A stretch of DNA of 36,963 bases, taken from positions 1 through 36,963 of the forward strand of contig JANWVR010000029.1 in NCBI GenBank assembly GCA_025056735.1, in the 5' to 3' direction. Shown here piece after piece: positions 23,781-32,366 of the stretch. Origin of the DNA: Saprospiraceae bacterium. GTDB taxonomy: Bacteria > Bacteroidota > Bacteroidia > Chitinophagales > Saprospiraceae. The translations under genes were made by a program, and so were the position numbers. The first letter of the stretch is position 1, and each line of letters begins with the position of its first letter. The notes under the pieces were generated by a model. The model saw nothing but the letters and a program-made list of their open reading frames with translations, did no database searches and was not told the origin of the DNA.

Positions 23781-26441
23781 ATGATGTATTTTGGCTCCCA
23801 ACAATTAAATCCACCGGAAGAAAACCCGACCCACCGTCTCTGGAAGTTTCGGGATTTGAAAATCTACTCTTCCACCGAGTGGTTGGCCGACAACAAGAAG
23901 AAGTATCGGCAGGTGTTTGACCGCTATGAGACTACTTATGTATACGCGGAGCTGTCGTTTTATAATAAAAATTTCGACATCGAGGACTGGGAAATCAAGG
24001 TAGAGCTGCGCTGTTTCGCTGTCAAGAAACAAAAGAAGCAAATCTGCGCGCTGGCGTTTACACGCAAAGTGAGCAAATACGACCCGGTAGGCTACGTCCG
24101 CGAGGGCTGGGGCAACAAACAGGAAGGGCTTTTTTGGAAAAAAGGCGCCTACTATTGGGAGGCTTGGATTGAGGGCGAAAAAGTGGCTACGCGCTACTTT
24201 TATATCGAGGACGGCGGGAGGCCTATCGAACGGCAAAACAACCCATATTGCCAGATAACCTCCCTGCGCTTGTACGAAGGCCCTTACGACGATTTGCCCG
24301 AGGCCGACCGGCGCTACATGCGGCGCTTTTTGGGCGATGAAACGCGCTACATCTACGCTGAAATCACGCTCAAGAACCTGCTTTTGACGCGCCCGTGGCA
24401 ATGCGAGCTGTTTATCAAATTTTACAACGACGCTCGGGAGCTCAAAGGCCAGGTAGTGCGCCTGCATCGGGTCGAGAAAGGCGACGAAGTAGTCAAAATT
24501 ACCGCGGGTTGGGGCAGCAATGTCAAGGGGTCATGGCGCAACGACCATTATACGGTAGAGGTCGTATTTATGGAGCACCTGTTGGCCGTGCTTCCCTTCG
24601 AAGTATCCAGTGAGTGGGAGGAGGGCAACAACCCCGTATGGCTGCCGTATGCCACAGCACCTTTGCTACAGCCTTCTGAAGAAAGTGAGCCATTCGAGCA
24701 GGTGCTCCAGCGGTTGGATGCGCTCATAGGCCTGACGGAGATCAAGCAAAAAGTGCGCGAACACGCCCAATACCTCAAGTTTTTGCGGCTGCGCCGCGAG
24801 AAAGGTTTTCAGGAGAAGGAGGAACTCAACATTCATTCTGCCTTTGTGGGCAACCCTGGCACGGGTAAAACTACCGTGGCCCGCATGATGGGCCAGCTGT
24901 ATCGCAGCATGGGCCTGCTGTCAAAGGGACATGTCAAGGAAGTGGACCGTTCTGACTTAGTGGGCGAGTACATTGGCCAAACCGCCCCCAAGGTCAAGGA
25001 GGCCATTGAAGCGGCACGCGGCGGCATTCTGTTCATTGACGAAGCCTACTCGCTGGCCCGCTCGCCCGAAGACAACAAAGACTTTGGCAAAGAGGTCATT
25101 GAGATGCTTGTCAAAGAAATGTCGAATGGCCCGGGTGATCTGGCTGTTATCGTAGCCGGCTATCCGCGCGAGATGAAGACCTTCCTGGACTCGAACCCAG
25201 GCTTGCGCAGCCGGTTCAAGATGAATTTTGAATTCCGGGACTACCTGCCGCAAGAACTCATTCGCATCGCTGAATACGCCTGCCAAGAGAAGGAGATTAC
25301 CTTAGATGAGGGCGCCAAGGCCCTGCTCAACGAGTATATTACCGAGGCCTATCGCCGCCGCGACCGCACTTTTGGCAACGCCCGCTTCGTCAATGACCTG
25401 TTGGACAAGGCCAAAATTCAGCTGGCCTTGCGCCTAATGGCCGACCCGAATGTGCGGGACATGCCGCCCGAAACGCTCCGACTCGTAACACGCGAAGACA
25501 TGGCAAAAGTGCAAGCCATGCCTCCGCAGCGCACTACTCCACATATCCCTATTGATGTCGTGCTCCTGCAGCAGGCCCTGCACGAACTGGATAGCCTCAT
25601 CGGCATGCAAGACATCAAAAAAGACATCCGCGAGATGGTCGAAGTCGTGCGTTTCTACCGCGAAACCGGCCGCGACGTCTTGGGCCGCTTCTTCCTGCAC
25701 ACCGTTTTTGTGGGCAATCCCGGCACCGGCAAAACCACGGTGGCGCGTATTCTGACCAAAATCTACAAAGCGCTCGGCATCTTGGAGCGCGGCCATATGA
25801 TAGAAACAGACCGCCAGGGCTTAGTAGCCGGATACGTCGGCCAGACCGCCCTCAAGACCGCTGAACGCATCGAAGAAGCTATGGGCGGCGTCCTCTTCAT
25901 TGACGAAGCCTATGCCCTTACCCACACCGGACGCAGCGCCCAGGGCGACTTCGGAGACGAGGCCATACAGACCCTGCTCAAACGCATGGAGGACAACCGA
26001 GGCGAATTCTTTGTCTTCGTAGCCGGCTACCCCGAACAAATGGAAGCTTTCCTCAAAGCCAATCCGGGCTTAGCCAGCCGCTTCGATAAAATCTTACGCT
26101 TCGAGGACTACTCGCCCGAAGAACTGCTCGAAATCGCCCTGCACATGTTCCAGCAGGAAAACTACCGCGTGGACGAACGCGCCCGTGAGCATCTGGGCAA
26201 ATACCTAAACTTCCTCTATCAGATGCGCGACCGATACTTCGGAAACGCCCGCGCCGTGCGGCAGGTCGTCCTGGAGGCAATTAAAAACCAAAACCTCCGC
26301 CTGGCCCAAAGCCACACCGACCAACCCACATCGCCTGACGAGCAGCACACTATCCTGCTCGACGACGTGGCTTCCTTTACCTTAGATAAAAGCAAACTCT
26401 ACCTTTATCAGCGCCGGAGTATCGGTTTCAGCCATTCGTAA
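23781..26441 (+). CDS. Tandem CbbX/SpoVK-type AAA+ protein with duplicated N-terminal domain
   Basis: The 886-residue protein has four parts. Two copies of a beta-rich domain lie at about 47-142 and 183-275. They share the pattern ET-x-Y-x-YAE, then N, W, a basic strand, GWG-x-N/K-x2-G-x-W/F and a terminal aromatic strand. Two AAA+ modules of the CbxX/CfqX family follow. The first has Walker A GNPGTGKT (357-364) and Walker B LFIDEAY with Asp420/Glu421; the second has Lys651 and Asp708/Glu709. Both keep pore-loop-like segments (GEYIGQTA, AGYVGQTA) and NPGL-x-SRF arginine-finger regions, so both look active. This AAA type remodels protein complexes (Rubisco activase CbbX, EccA, SpoVK). The target here is unknown. 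The small gene at 26484 follows by 42 bp. Confidence 0.88.
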   Translation: MMYFGSQQLNPPEENPTHRLWKFRDLKIYSSTEWLADNKKKYRQVFDRYETTYVYAELSFYNKNFDIEDWEIKVELRCFAVKKQKKQICALAFTRKVSKYDPVGYVREGWGNKQEGLFWKKGAYYWEAWIEGEKVATRYFYIEDGGRPIERQNNPYCQITSLRLYEGPYDDLPEADRRYMRRFLGDETRYIYAEITLKNLLLTRPWQCELFIKFYNDARELKGQVVRLHRVEKGDEVVKITAGWGSNVKGSWRNDHYTVEVVFMEHLLAVLPFEVSSEWEEGNNPVWLPYATAPLLQPSEESEPFEQVLQRLDALIGLTEIKQKVREHAQYLKFLRLRREKGFQEKEELNIHSAFVGNPGTGKTTVARMMGQLYRSMGLLSKGHVKEVDRSDLVGEYIGQTAPKVKEAIEAARGGILFIDEAYSLARSPEDNKDFGKEVIEMLVKEMSNGPGDLAVIVAGYPREMKTFLDSNPGLRSRFKMNFEFRDYLPQELIRIAEYACQEKEITLDEGAKALLNEYITEAYRRRDRTFGNARFVNDLLDKAKIQLALRLMADPNVRDMPPETLRLVTREDMAKVQAMPPQRTTPHIPIDVVLLQQALHELDSLIGMQDIKKDIREMVEVVRFYRETGRDVLGRFFLHTVFVGNPGTGKTTVARILTKIYKALGILERGHMIETDRQGLVAGYVGQTALKTAERIEEAMGGVLFIDEAYALTHTGRSAQGDFGDEAIQTLLKRMEDNRGEFFVFVAGYPEQMEAFLKANPGLASRFDKILRFEDYSPEELLEIALHMFQQENYRVDERAREHLGKYLNFLYQMRDRYFGNARAVRQVVLEAIKNQNLRLAQSHTDQPTSPDEQHTILLDDVASFTLDKSKLYLYQRRSIGFSHS

Positions 26442-26483
26442 CACCTCACCACCTCTCGCAAAAAGCAGTTTCTCTCTTCGCTC

Positions 26484-26765
26484 ATGCGCATCCTGGGTAC
26501 CCTATCACACCCGCTGCTGAAGATCACCGTCTTCAAAATGGACAACCGTATCTCGGTCAAATTTGAAAATGCCGGCTACGAGCAAACCTTCAAATTGGGC
26601 GCCGACGAACGCTACCAGACGCTGGAAGCCATCCAGCAGTGGGCGGACGAAACGCTGATCAACGAAGTGCTGGCTCGCATGAACGACATGCACCGCAGCC
26701 GAATAGAAGCTGAACAGCGCGCCTTTCCAAATACCGAACAAACTGAATTTGAGGAAATCATTTAA
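26484..26765 (+). CDS. Small protein of unknown function downstream of the double-AAA gene
   Basis: The 93-residue protein is soluble, with no signal peptide or membrane helix. The first half is beta-like (LLKITVFKMDNRISVKFENAGYEQTFKLG) and the second helical and acidic (YQTLEAIQQWADETLINEVLARMND..., ending TEQTEFEEII). I do not recognise the family. It lies 42 bp after the double-AAA gene on the same strand with no obvious terminator, so it is a candidate partner or adaptor; this is inferred from position. An internal Met (MDNRIS) is an alternative start. Confidence 0.6.
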   Translation: MRILGTLSHPLLKITVFKMDNRISVKFENAGYEQTFKLGADERYQTLEAIQQWADETLINEVLARMNDMHRSRIEAEQRAFPNTEQTEFEEII

Positions 26766-26924
26766 TCCACCCTGCCACTTCTTCCGACTCTCCGCGCGAA
26801 AATGTCGAAGCCAGAAGGCATCCAAACCGTCTTTTCCCTGTTCATTTGCGTCTCAGTATGAAAACACCATGGCCCTAAATCAGGCATGGCATTTGGCTAT
26901 TGCACCAACAAAAAACACCGAACT

Positions 26925-29225
26925 ATGCGAAGATTATTTGCATTCCTTTTTTTCCTATCCAACCTATCCATCGTGTTCGCACAAGTGAGCTCTGTCGTTA
27001 CCGTCATTCCGCAGCCCGTGCAGGCGTATGTACGGGAAGGCAAGTTTGAGTTGAAGGCAGACACGCGCATCCATTTTCCGCAAGGAAAGCCCGATTGGGC
27101 GACGGCAGCGCAGTACTTCATGGGCGTAGCGCAGGCCGCCACCGGTTTTCAGCTGACAGGGCTGCCGTTTCAGACGACACCGGCCAGCCTGCGCGAAAAC
27201 GGCATCTATTTTCTGCCCGATGAGACCGTGGAGCGCTCTGAAGGATATCAGCTGGAAATCATGCCAACCTTCGTCGCCATTCGAGCGCGCACAGCCGCTG
27301 GGGCCTTCTACGGAGCACAAACCCTGCGCCAGATGTTTGGCCCTAACATGGGCAGTTCCACGCCCGTCAAAGACTCTACCTGGACGGCAGCGGCCTGCAT
27401 CATCACAGACTACCCGCGCTTCCCGTATCGAGGCATGCACTTAGATGTAAGCCGCCATTTCTTCCCGGTAGAGTTTATCAAGCGCTACATTGACCTGCTG
27501 GCCATCCATAAATTCAACTACTTCCACTGGCACCTGACCGACGACCAGGGCTGGCGCATTGAAATCAAAAAGTACCCGCGCCTACATCAAATAGGCGGCT
27601 GCCGCGAAGAGACCCTCGTAGGCCATGCCACCGATGCACCGCCGCGCTTCGACGGTAAAAAATACTGCGGCTATTACACGCAAGACGAAGTGCGCGAAAT
27701 TGTCGAGTACGCGCGCAAGCGCTTTATCACCATCATCCCTGAAATTGAAATGCCTGGCCACGCCTCTGCTGCGCTGGCCGCCTATCCGGAGCTGGGTTGC
27801 ACAGGAGGCCCATACGAGGTAGCCAAAACCTGGGGGGTCTTCGAAGACGTCTTTTGCGCCGGCAACGATAAAACGTTCGAGTTTCTGGCCGATGTGCTCA
27901 AGGAGGTCTGCGCTCTATTCCCTGGCGAATACGTCCATATTGGCGGCGATGAATGCCCTAAAACGCGCTGGAAAGCCTGTCCTAAGTGTCAGAAGCGCAT
28001 AGCTGCTGAAAAACTTAAAGACGAGGACGCGCTGCAAAGCTATTTTATCCGCCGCGTGGGCGAGATACTAAGCCGCCACGGCAAGAAGCTCATCGGCTGG
28101 GACGAAATTATCGAAGGCGGATTGCCCGCTGGAGCCACCGTCATGAGCTGGCGCGGCACCGAGGGCGGTGTGGCGGCCGTGCGCGCTGGCCAATATGCCA
28201 TCATGACGCCCACCTCACACTGCTATTTCGACTATTACCAGAGCGACCCGGCTCAGGAGCCATTGGCCATCGGCGGCTTCCTGACCTTGCAGCGCGTCTA
28301 TGACTACGAACCTGTGCCATCCACCCTTATCGAAGAGGAGGCGCGTTTCATCCTCGGCGCACAAGGCAACGTCTGGACAGAGTACATACCCACGCCCCAA
28401 CAGGTCGAGTACATGGCCTTTCCGCGCGCCTGTGCCCTGTCCGAAGTACTCTGGACGCCTGCCAACAAACGCGCTCGCGGTGACTTTCTGCGCCGCCTGC
28501 GCATCCACTTCCGCTTCATGGACAACATGGGGGTCAACTACGCGCGCAGCTACTACGACGTGAAAGCCAGCTACAACGGCGGCTACGTATCGCTTTCTAC
28601 CAACGACGCCATGGCCCAAGTCAAATACACGCTCGACGGCTCTGACCCGAAGCCCACCAGCCCAGGCATGTATTCGCCCATACCTCTGTCGAAAAGCACT
28701 ACCGTCAAAGCCGCTGCATTGGTAGATGGCAAATTCCCGGGGCGCGTACTCACCGTGCATTACCTCGTCCACAAGGCTTTAGGCAAGCCCTATACCCTTT
28801 CCGCCCAACCCATGCAGTACTCAGGCGGCGAAAAATACGCCCTGACCAACGGCTCCATCGGCGCTCTGCGCTCCTGGGCCAACTGGGTCGGGCTACAAGA
28901 TGCCGACTTCGACCCGGTCATTGATTTAGAAAACACGACTCCCATCCAGAAAATCAGCGTCAACTTCTTGGTAGGGACTGGCCATCTCATCTATCCGCCG
29001 CGCAGCATCGAGGTGTTTACCTCTAACGATGGCGAAAACTTCACCTCTGCTGGCAAGCGCGACATCCGCGTGGACGAACTCGTCGGCAACCGCATCGAAA
29101 CCGTCTCGTTCAACCTCGGCGGTGTCGGGGCGCGCTACATCAAACTCGTAGCCCGACGCTATGGCCCTGCGCCCAAGACCGGCGATAAAACGTGGTTGTT
29201 CTTAGATGAAATAAGCGTGGAATAA
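26925..29225 (+). CDS. Beta-N-acetylhexosaminidase (GH20), secreted
   Basis: The 766-residue protein has a signal peptide (MRRLFAFLFFLSNLSIVFAQ). A GH20b-type N-domain spans about 25-150. The catalytic barrel contains FHWHLTDDQGWRIEIKKYP, IIPEIEMPGHA and the catalytic pair Asp342-Glu343 in HIGGDECPKTRW. Next is a chitobiase-like C-terminal segment (GYVSLSTNDAMAQVKYTLDGSDP...). The last 150 residues form an F5/8 type C (discoidin-like) carbohydrate-binding domain ending WLFLDEISVE. It removes terminal GlcNAc/GalNAc from chitin oligomers, glycans or wall fragments in the periplasm or outside the cell. ATG 26925 was chosen because the signal peptide begins there. No type IX sorting domain is seen. 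Confidence 0.94.
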   Translation: MRRLFAFLFFLSNLSIVFAQVSSVVTVIPQPVQAYVREGKFELKADTRIHFPQGKPDWATAAQYFMGVAQAATGFQLTGLPFQTTPASLRENGIYFLPDETVERSEGYQLEIMPTFVAIRARTAAGAFYGAQTLRQMFGPNMGSSTPVKDSTWTAAACIITDYPRFPYRGMHLDVSRHFFPVEFIKRYIDLLAIHKFNYFHWHLTDDQGWRIEIKKYPRLHQIGGCREETLVGHATDAPPRFDGKKYCGYYTQDEVREIVEYARKRFITIIPEIEMPGHASAALAAYPELGCTGGPYEVAKTWGVFEDVFCAGNDKTFEFLADVLKEVCALFPGEYVHIGGDECPKTRWKACPKCQKRIAAEKLKDEDALQSYFIRRVGEILSRHGKKLIGWDEIIEGGLPAGATVMSWRGTEGGVAAVRAGQYAIMTPTSHCYFDYYQSDPAQEPLAIGGFLTLQRVYDYEPVPSTLIEEEARFILGAQGNVWTEYIPTPQQVEYMAFPRACALSEVLWTPANKRARGDFLRRLRIHFRFMDNMGVNYARSYYDVKASYNGGYVSLSTNDAMAQVKYTLDGSDPKPTSPGMYSPIPLSKSTTVKAAALVDGKFPGRVLTVHYLVHKALGKPYTLSAQPMQYSGGEKYALTNGSIGALRSWANWVGLQDADFDPVIDLENTTPIQKISVNFLVGTGHLIYPPRSIEVFTSNDGENFTSAGKRDIRVDELVGNRIETVSFNLGGVGARYIKLVARRYGPAPKTGDKTWLFLDEISVE

Positions 29226-29619
29226 GGTAAGTAAGCAGCTCGCGCGCCTGAAAGAAACCCGCCTCGGGCGCGCAAGCGCTTCACGAGTTGTTGTATGGAT
29301 TTAAAAAAATGATGTTGCGAACAGGTTAGATGGAGTGGCTTGTCAGCGTCCAACCCGCCCGGCCAAGCCTTTTCTATCAGACGCTTCATTCTTTAGATAG
29401 TCCGCTCCATTCGATAAATCGGGCAGGTAAAGGATGTTTGATGTGCCCGCCGCGACAGAACAAAGCCACCTTTAACGAACGACATTCTGCCTCGCGATGC
29501 AGAGAGTCAGTTGAGACCTCGCCATCGCCAACCGGCCCGCGCGTCGTAGTTTTGCGCCACACCGGCAGCGCCCGTTTCTATAGAGGCGTGTGCTCTGCTG
29601 CCAACGTCTCTTTCACGCT
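29226..29619. other. 394-bp region without a gene
   Basis: GCGCGCC (29242-29248) and GGCGCGC (29267-29273) can form a GC-only 7-bp stem 17 nt after the hexosaminidase stop. It is a possible 3' hairpin without a T-tract. A TAGTTTTG box lies at 29547-29554 before the E1 gene. A reading frame at 29330-29896 runs through this region and into E1 in another frame, and does not look coding. Confidence 0.5.
29547..29554 (+). promoter_or_regulatory. -7 box (TAGTTTTG) of the E1 gene
   Basis: An exact TAnnTTTG match about 65 nt before the E1 ATG at 29620. No -33 box at normal spacing. Confidence 0.4.
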
Positions 29620-32019
29620 ATGGTTAAATCAAAATCAAACGCCTCTGCTCCTGCCGTTGCCCATACCATTACCGAAGCCTATCGGCAGGAAGTGCTGCGC
29701 GACTACCGCATCTGCTGCCTCAGCCGCGAAGCCAGCATCCTGGCACGCAAAGAGGTGCTCACGGGAAAAGCTAATTTCGGCATCATCGGCGACGGAAAAG
29801 AGGTCGCTCAGGTGGCCATGGCTAAGGCCTGGCGCAAGGGAGATCTACGCGCCGGCTATTACCGCGACCAGACGCTCATGCTTGCCCTCGACCTGATGAC
29901 GCTGGAAGAGTTCTTCGGCCAGCTGTACGGCGACCCTGAGAACGACCCCTTCTCCGGAGGGCGGCAGATGAATTGCCACTTCGCTACACCTTTTATAGAC
30001 GAAAACGGCGAATGGTTAGACCTGAAAAACCGATTCAACATCTCTTCGGACGTTTCGCCCACGGGCGGCCAGATGGCGCGCGCACTGGGGCTGGCGTTCG
30101 CCTCCAAAAAATTTCGAGAAAACCCGGCTCTGTGCGGTCAGCTCTCCAACAACGGTGCCGAGGTAGTCTTCTGCACCATCGGCGATGCCTCTACCTCGGA
30201 GGGCGTTTTTTGGGAGACCCTCAACGCCGCCGGCGTCTTGCAGGTACCGCTGGCTGTTTCCGTGTGGGACGACGGCTACGGCATCTCCGTACCCAAAAAG
30301 TATCAGACCGTCAAAGAAAGCATCTCAGAAGCGCTGTCGGGCTTCGAGGGCGCCATGGATATCTATCGGGCAAAGGGCTGGGACTATCCAGGGCTGTGTC
30401 GGCTCTATTCGGAGGCCATCGAGACGATGCGCCAGACGCACCGGCCTGCGCTGTTTCACATTGAACAAATGACGCAGCAGCTGGGCCACTCCACTTCTGG
30501 CGATCACCGCCGCTACAAGTCGCCCGAACGGCTGGCCTACGAAGAAGAGTACGACTGCAACCGACGCATGGCCCGCTGGATGGTCGAAACGGGCATTGCT
30601 ACCGAGGAAGAAATCGCCACCATTCAGTCAGAGGCCAAAACCGAAGTTATGGCGGCTGCGCACCGCGCCTTTCGCCACTACCACGATGCTGTGGAGGCCC
30701 AGCGCAAAGCGCTGCGCACAATCCTGCAGGCAGCTGCCGAGGCGCACCCTAACGCATATGCGTTGCCTCAACTGACCACCGAACTCGACCGCATGCGTGA
30801 GCCATTGCGCTTTGAACTGTTGCGCCTCGCTCGTCGGGCACTCTTTGCCCTGGCCGGCCAGAACAGCCGGGCGCGCCAGGAGTTGGCCGCCTTCGCTCAA
30901 CGAGAAACCCAAATCGGACGCCAATGGTACGGCACGCACCTGTACAGCCAGACGCCTCGCTCAGCACTCCGCGTGCCCGTAGAGCCGGCGCGCTTTTCCG
31001 AAAACTCGCCCCTCAAAGACGGTTATGAAATTCTAAACGCCTGCTTTGATGCCAACTTTGCGCGGTACCCTGAACTGTTCGCCTTCGGCGAAGACGTCGG
31101 CCACATTGGCGACGTGAACCAGGGCATGCGCGGTATGCAACAGAAATACGGCCCAGAGCGCGTGTTCGATACCGGTATCCGCGAATGGACCATCATGGGC
31201 CAGGCCATTGGCATGGCCATGCGCGGCTTGCGGCCCATCGCTGAAATCCAGTACTTAGATTATCTGCTCTATGGGTTGCCCGCTCTGTCAGACGACTTAG
31301 CTACCGTCCGCTGGCGCTCTGTAAATCGGCAAGCTGCCCCGGCCATCATCCGCACGCGCGGGCATCGCTTGGTGGGCGTATGGCATTCTGGCTCGCCCAT
31401 CGGCATGATGCTCGGTTCGCTCCGCGGCATGCACCTGTGTGTGCCGCGCAACATGACCCAGGCCGCTGGCATGTACAACACTCTGCTGCAAAGCGACGAC
31501 CCAGCTATCGTCATCGAATGCCTCAACGGGTACCGCATCAAAGAGCGCCTGCCCGACAACATCGGCACCTTCACCGTGCCGCTGGGCGTGCCTGAAATCG
31601 TGCGTCCGGGAGCCGACGTTACCCTCATCACCTACGGCTCCTGCGTGCGCGTAGCCGAAGAAGCCTGCGACCTACTGGCCCAATATGGTATCTCCGTCGA
31701 AATAGTGGACGTGCAAACACTTCTGCCCTTCGACCTGCCGAACCTATGCCTTAAGTCCATTCAAAAAACCAATCGCGTCGTCTTCTTAGACGAAGACTTC
31801 CAGGGGGGCGCCAGCGCCTACATGCTCCAGCAAGTATTGGAAAAACAAGGCGCCTACCGCTACTTAGACTCGGCGCCCGTTACCCTCACTGCACCCGACC
31901 ACCGGCCTGCTTACGGCCAGGACGGCGACTATTTTAGCAAACCTCAAGTAGAAGACGTCGCCGAAACCATCTACACCCTCATGCGCGAAGCCGAACCCGC
32001 AAGGTTCCCCCCCCTGTAA
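29620..32019 (+). CDS. 2-oxoacid dehydrogenase E1, fused alpha and beta subunits
   Basis: The 799-residue protein joins an E1-alpha half (about 1-440) and an E1-beta half (from about 465). The alpha half has the thiamine diphosphate segment GDASTSEG (from Gly188) through SVWDDGYGIS (Asp217/218), where many E1 enzymes have NN. The beta half starts KDGYEILNACFDANFARYPELFAFGEDVG and contains FDTGIREWTIMGQAIGMAM and VVFLDEDFQGGASAY. It decarboxylates a 2-oxo acid (branched-chain or pyruvate) and passes the acyl group to lipoyl-E2. E2 and E3 are not in the window. Fused E1 forms are common in Bacteroidota. The stop TAA (32017-32019) lies inside the first unit of the hairpin array and is preceded by eight C (32007-32014). 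Confidence 0.93.
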   Translation: MVKSKSNASAPAVAHTITEAYRQEVLRDYRICCLSREASILARKEVLTGKANFGIIGDGKEVAQVAMAKAWRKGDLRAGYYRDQTLMLALDLMTLEEFFGQLYGDPENDPFSGGRQMNCHFATPFIDENGEWLDLKNRFNISSDVSPTGGQMARALGLAFASKKFRENPALCGQLSNNGAEVVFCTIGDASTSEGVFWETLNAAGVLQVPLAVSVWDDGYGISVPKKYQTVKESISEALSGFEGAMDIYRAKGWDYPGLCRLYSEAIETMRQTHRPALFHIEQMTQQLGHSTSGDHRRYKSPERLAYEEEYDCNRRMARWMVETGIATEEEIATIQSEAKTEVMAAAHRAFRHYHDAVEAQRKALRTILQAAAEAHPNAYALPQLTTELDRMREPLRFELLRLARRALFALAGQNSRARQELAAFAQRETQIGRQWYGTHLYSQTPRSALRVPVEPARFSENSPLKDGYEILNACFDANFARYPELFAFGEDVGHIGDVNQGMRGMQQKYGPERVFDTGIREWTIMGQAIGMAMRGLRPIAEIQYLDYLLYGLPALSDDLATVRWRSVNRQAAPAIIRTRGHRLVGVWHSGSPIGMMLGSLRGMHLCVPRNMTQAAGMYNTLLQSDDPAIVIECLNGYRIKERLPDNIGTFTVPLGVPEIVRPGADVTLITYGSCVRVAEEACDLLAQYGISVEIVDVQTLLPFDLPNLCLKSIQKTNRVVFLDEDFQGGASAYMLQQVLEKQGAYRYLDSAPVTLTAPDHRPAYGQDGDYFSKPQVEDVAETIYTLMREAEPARFPPL

Positions 32020-32268
32020 CCGCCAAACTTGTTTGCCCAGTAACCGCCAAACTTGTTTGGCCACAGTAACCGCCAAACTTGTTTGGCCGCAGTAACCGCC
32101 AAACTTGTTTGCCCACAGTAACCGCCAAACTTGTTTGCCCACAGTAACCGCCAAACTTGTTTGGCCCAGTAACCGCCAAACTTGTTTGGCCCAGTAACCG
32201 CCAAACTTGTTTGCCCACAGTAACCGCCAAACTTGTTTGGCCAAAGTAACCGCCAAACTTGTTTGGCC
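32016..32268 (+). repeat. Ten-unit tandem array of CUUG-type hairpins
   Basis: Ten cores begin at 32016, 32040, 32066, 32092, 32118, 32144, 32169, 32194, 32220 and 32246. All read GTAACCGCCAAACTTGTTTG without a single difference. The linkers are CCCA, GCCACA, GCCGCA, CCCACA, CCCACA, GCCCA, GCCCA, CCCACA and GCCAAA, so the period is 24-26 nt. Where the linker starts with G, the arms GCCAAAC and GTTTGGC pair over 7 bp around TT; the other units keep CAAAC/GTTTG. As plus-strand RNA the loop is CUUG, a known stable tetraloop. Linkers starting with C break one pair. The array fills most of the E1-HMGR spacer. Related copies lie at 538, 696 and 14957. Confidence 0.97.
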
Positions 32269-32294
32269 CTTTCATGAACTTCCCCACTCGCCAA

Positions 32295-32302
32295 TAGTTT
32301 TG
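32295..32302 (+). promoter_or_regulatory. -7 box (TAGTTTTG) of the HMG-CoA reductase gene
   Basis: An exact TAnnTTTG match lies 26 nt after the end of the hairpin array and about 65 nt before the ATG at 32367. It suggests that the reductase gene has its own promoter. The nearest TTTG upstream (32262-32265, inside the last array unit) is farther away than the usual -33 spacing. Confidence 0.45.
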
Positions 32303-32366
32303 TACCCACGTCAAGCGACCGTATTTTCATTGAAACAAAACCCTGTCTCTTACCGGCTATTTCATT

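Noticed and set aside
29330-29896. Plus-strand frame of 188 codons before and into E1
   Set aside because: Overlaps the E1 start in another frame, shows no family-like pattern, and is rich in Arg, Pro and Ser.
32016-32268. CRISPR array
   Set aside because: Linkers are only 4-6 nt and similar to each other, the core is a tandem hairpin, and no cas gene is present.
31864-32330. Three overlapping minus-strand reading frames of 111-130 codons with repeated NKFGGY / TSLAVT / KQVWRL peptides
   Set aside because: They arise because the repeat has no stop in any minus-strand frame and its 24-26 nt period rotates the frame. All three frames look alike, and the outer parts lie antisense to E1. No gene-like start or composition.
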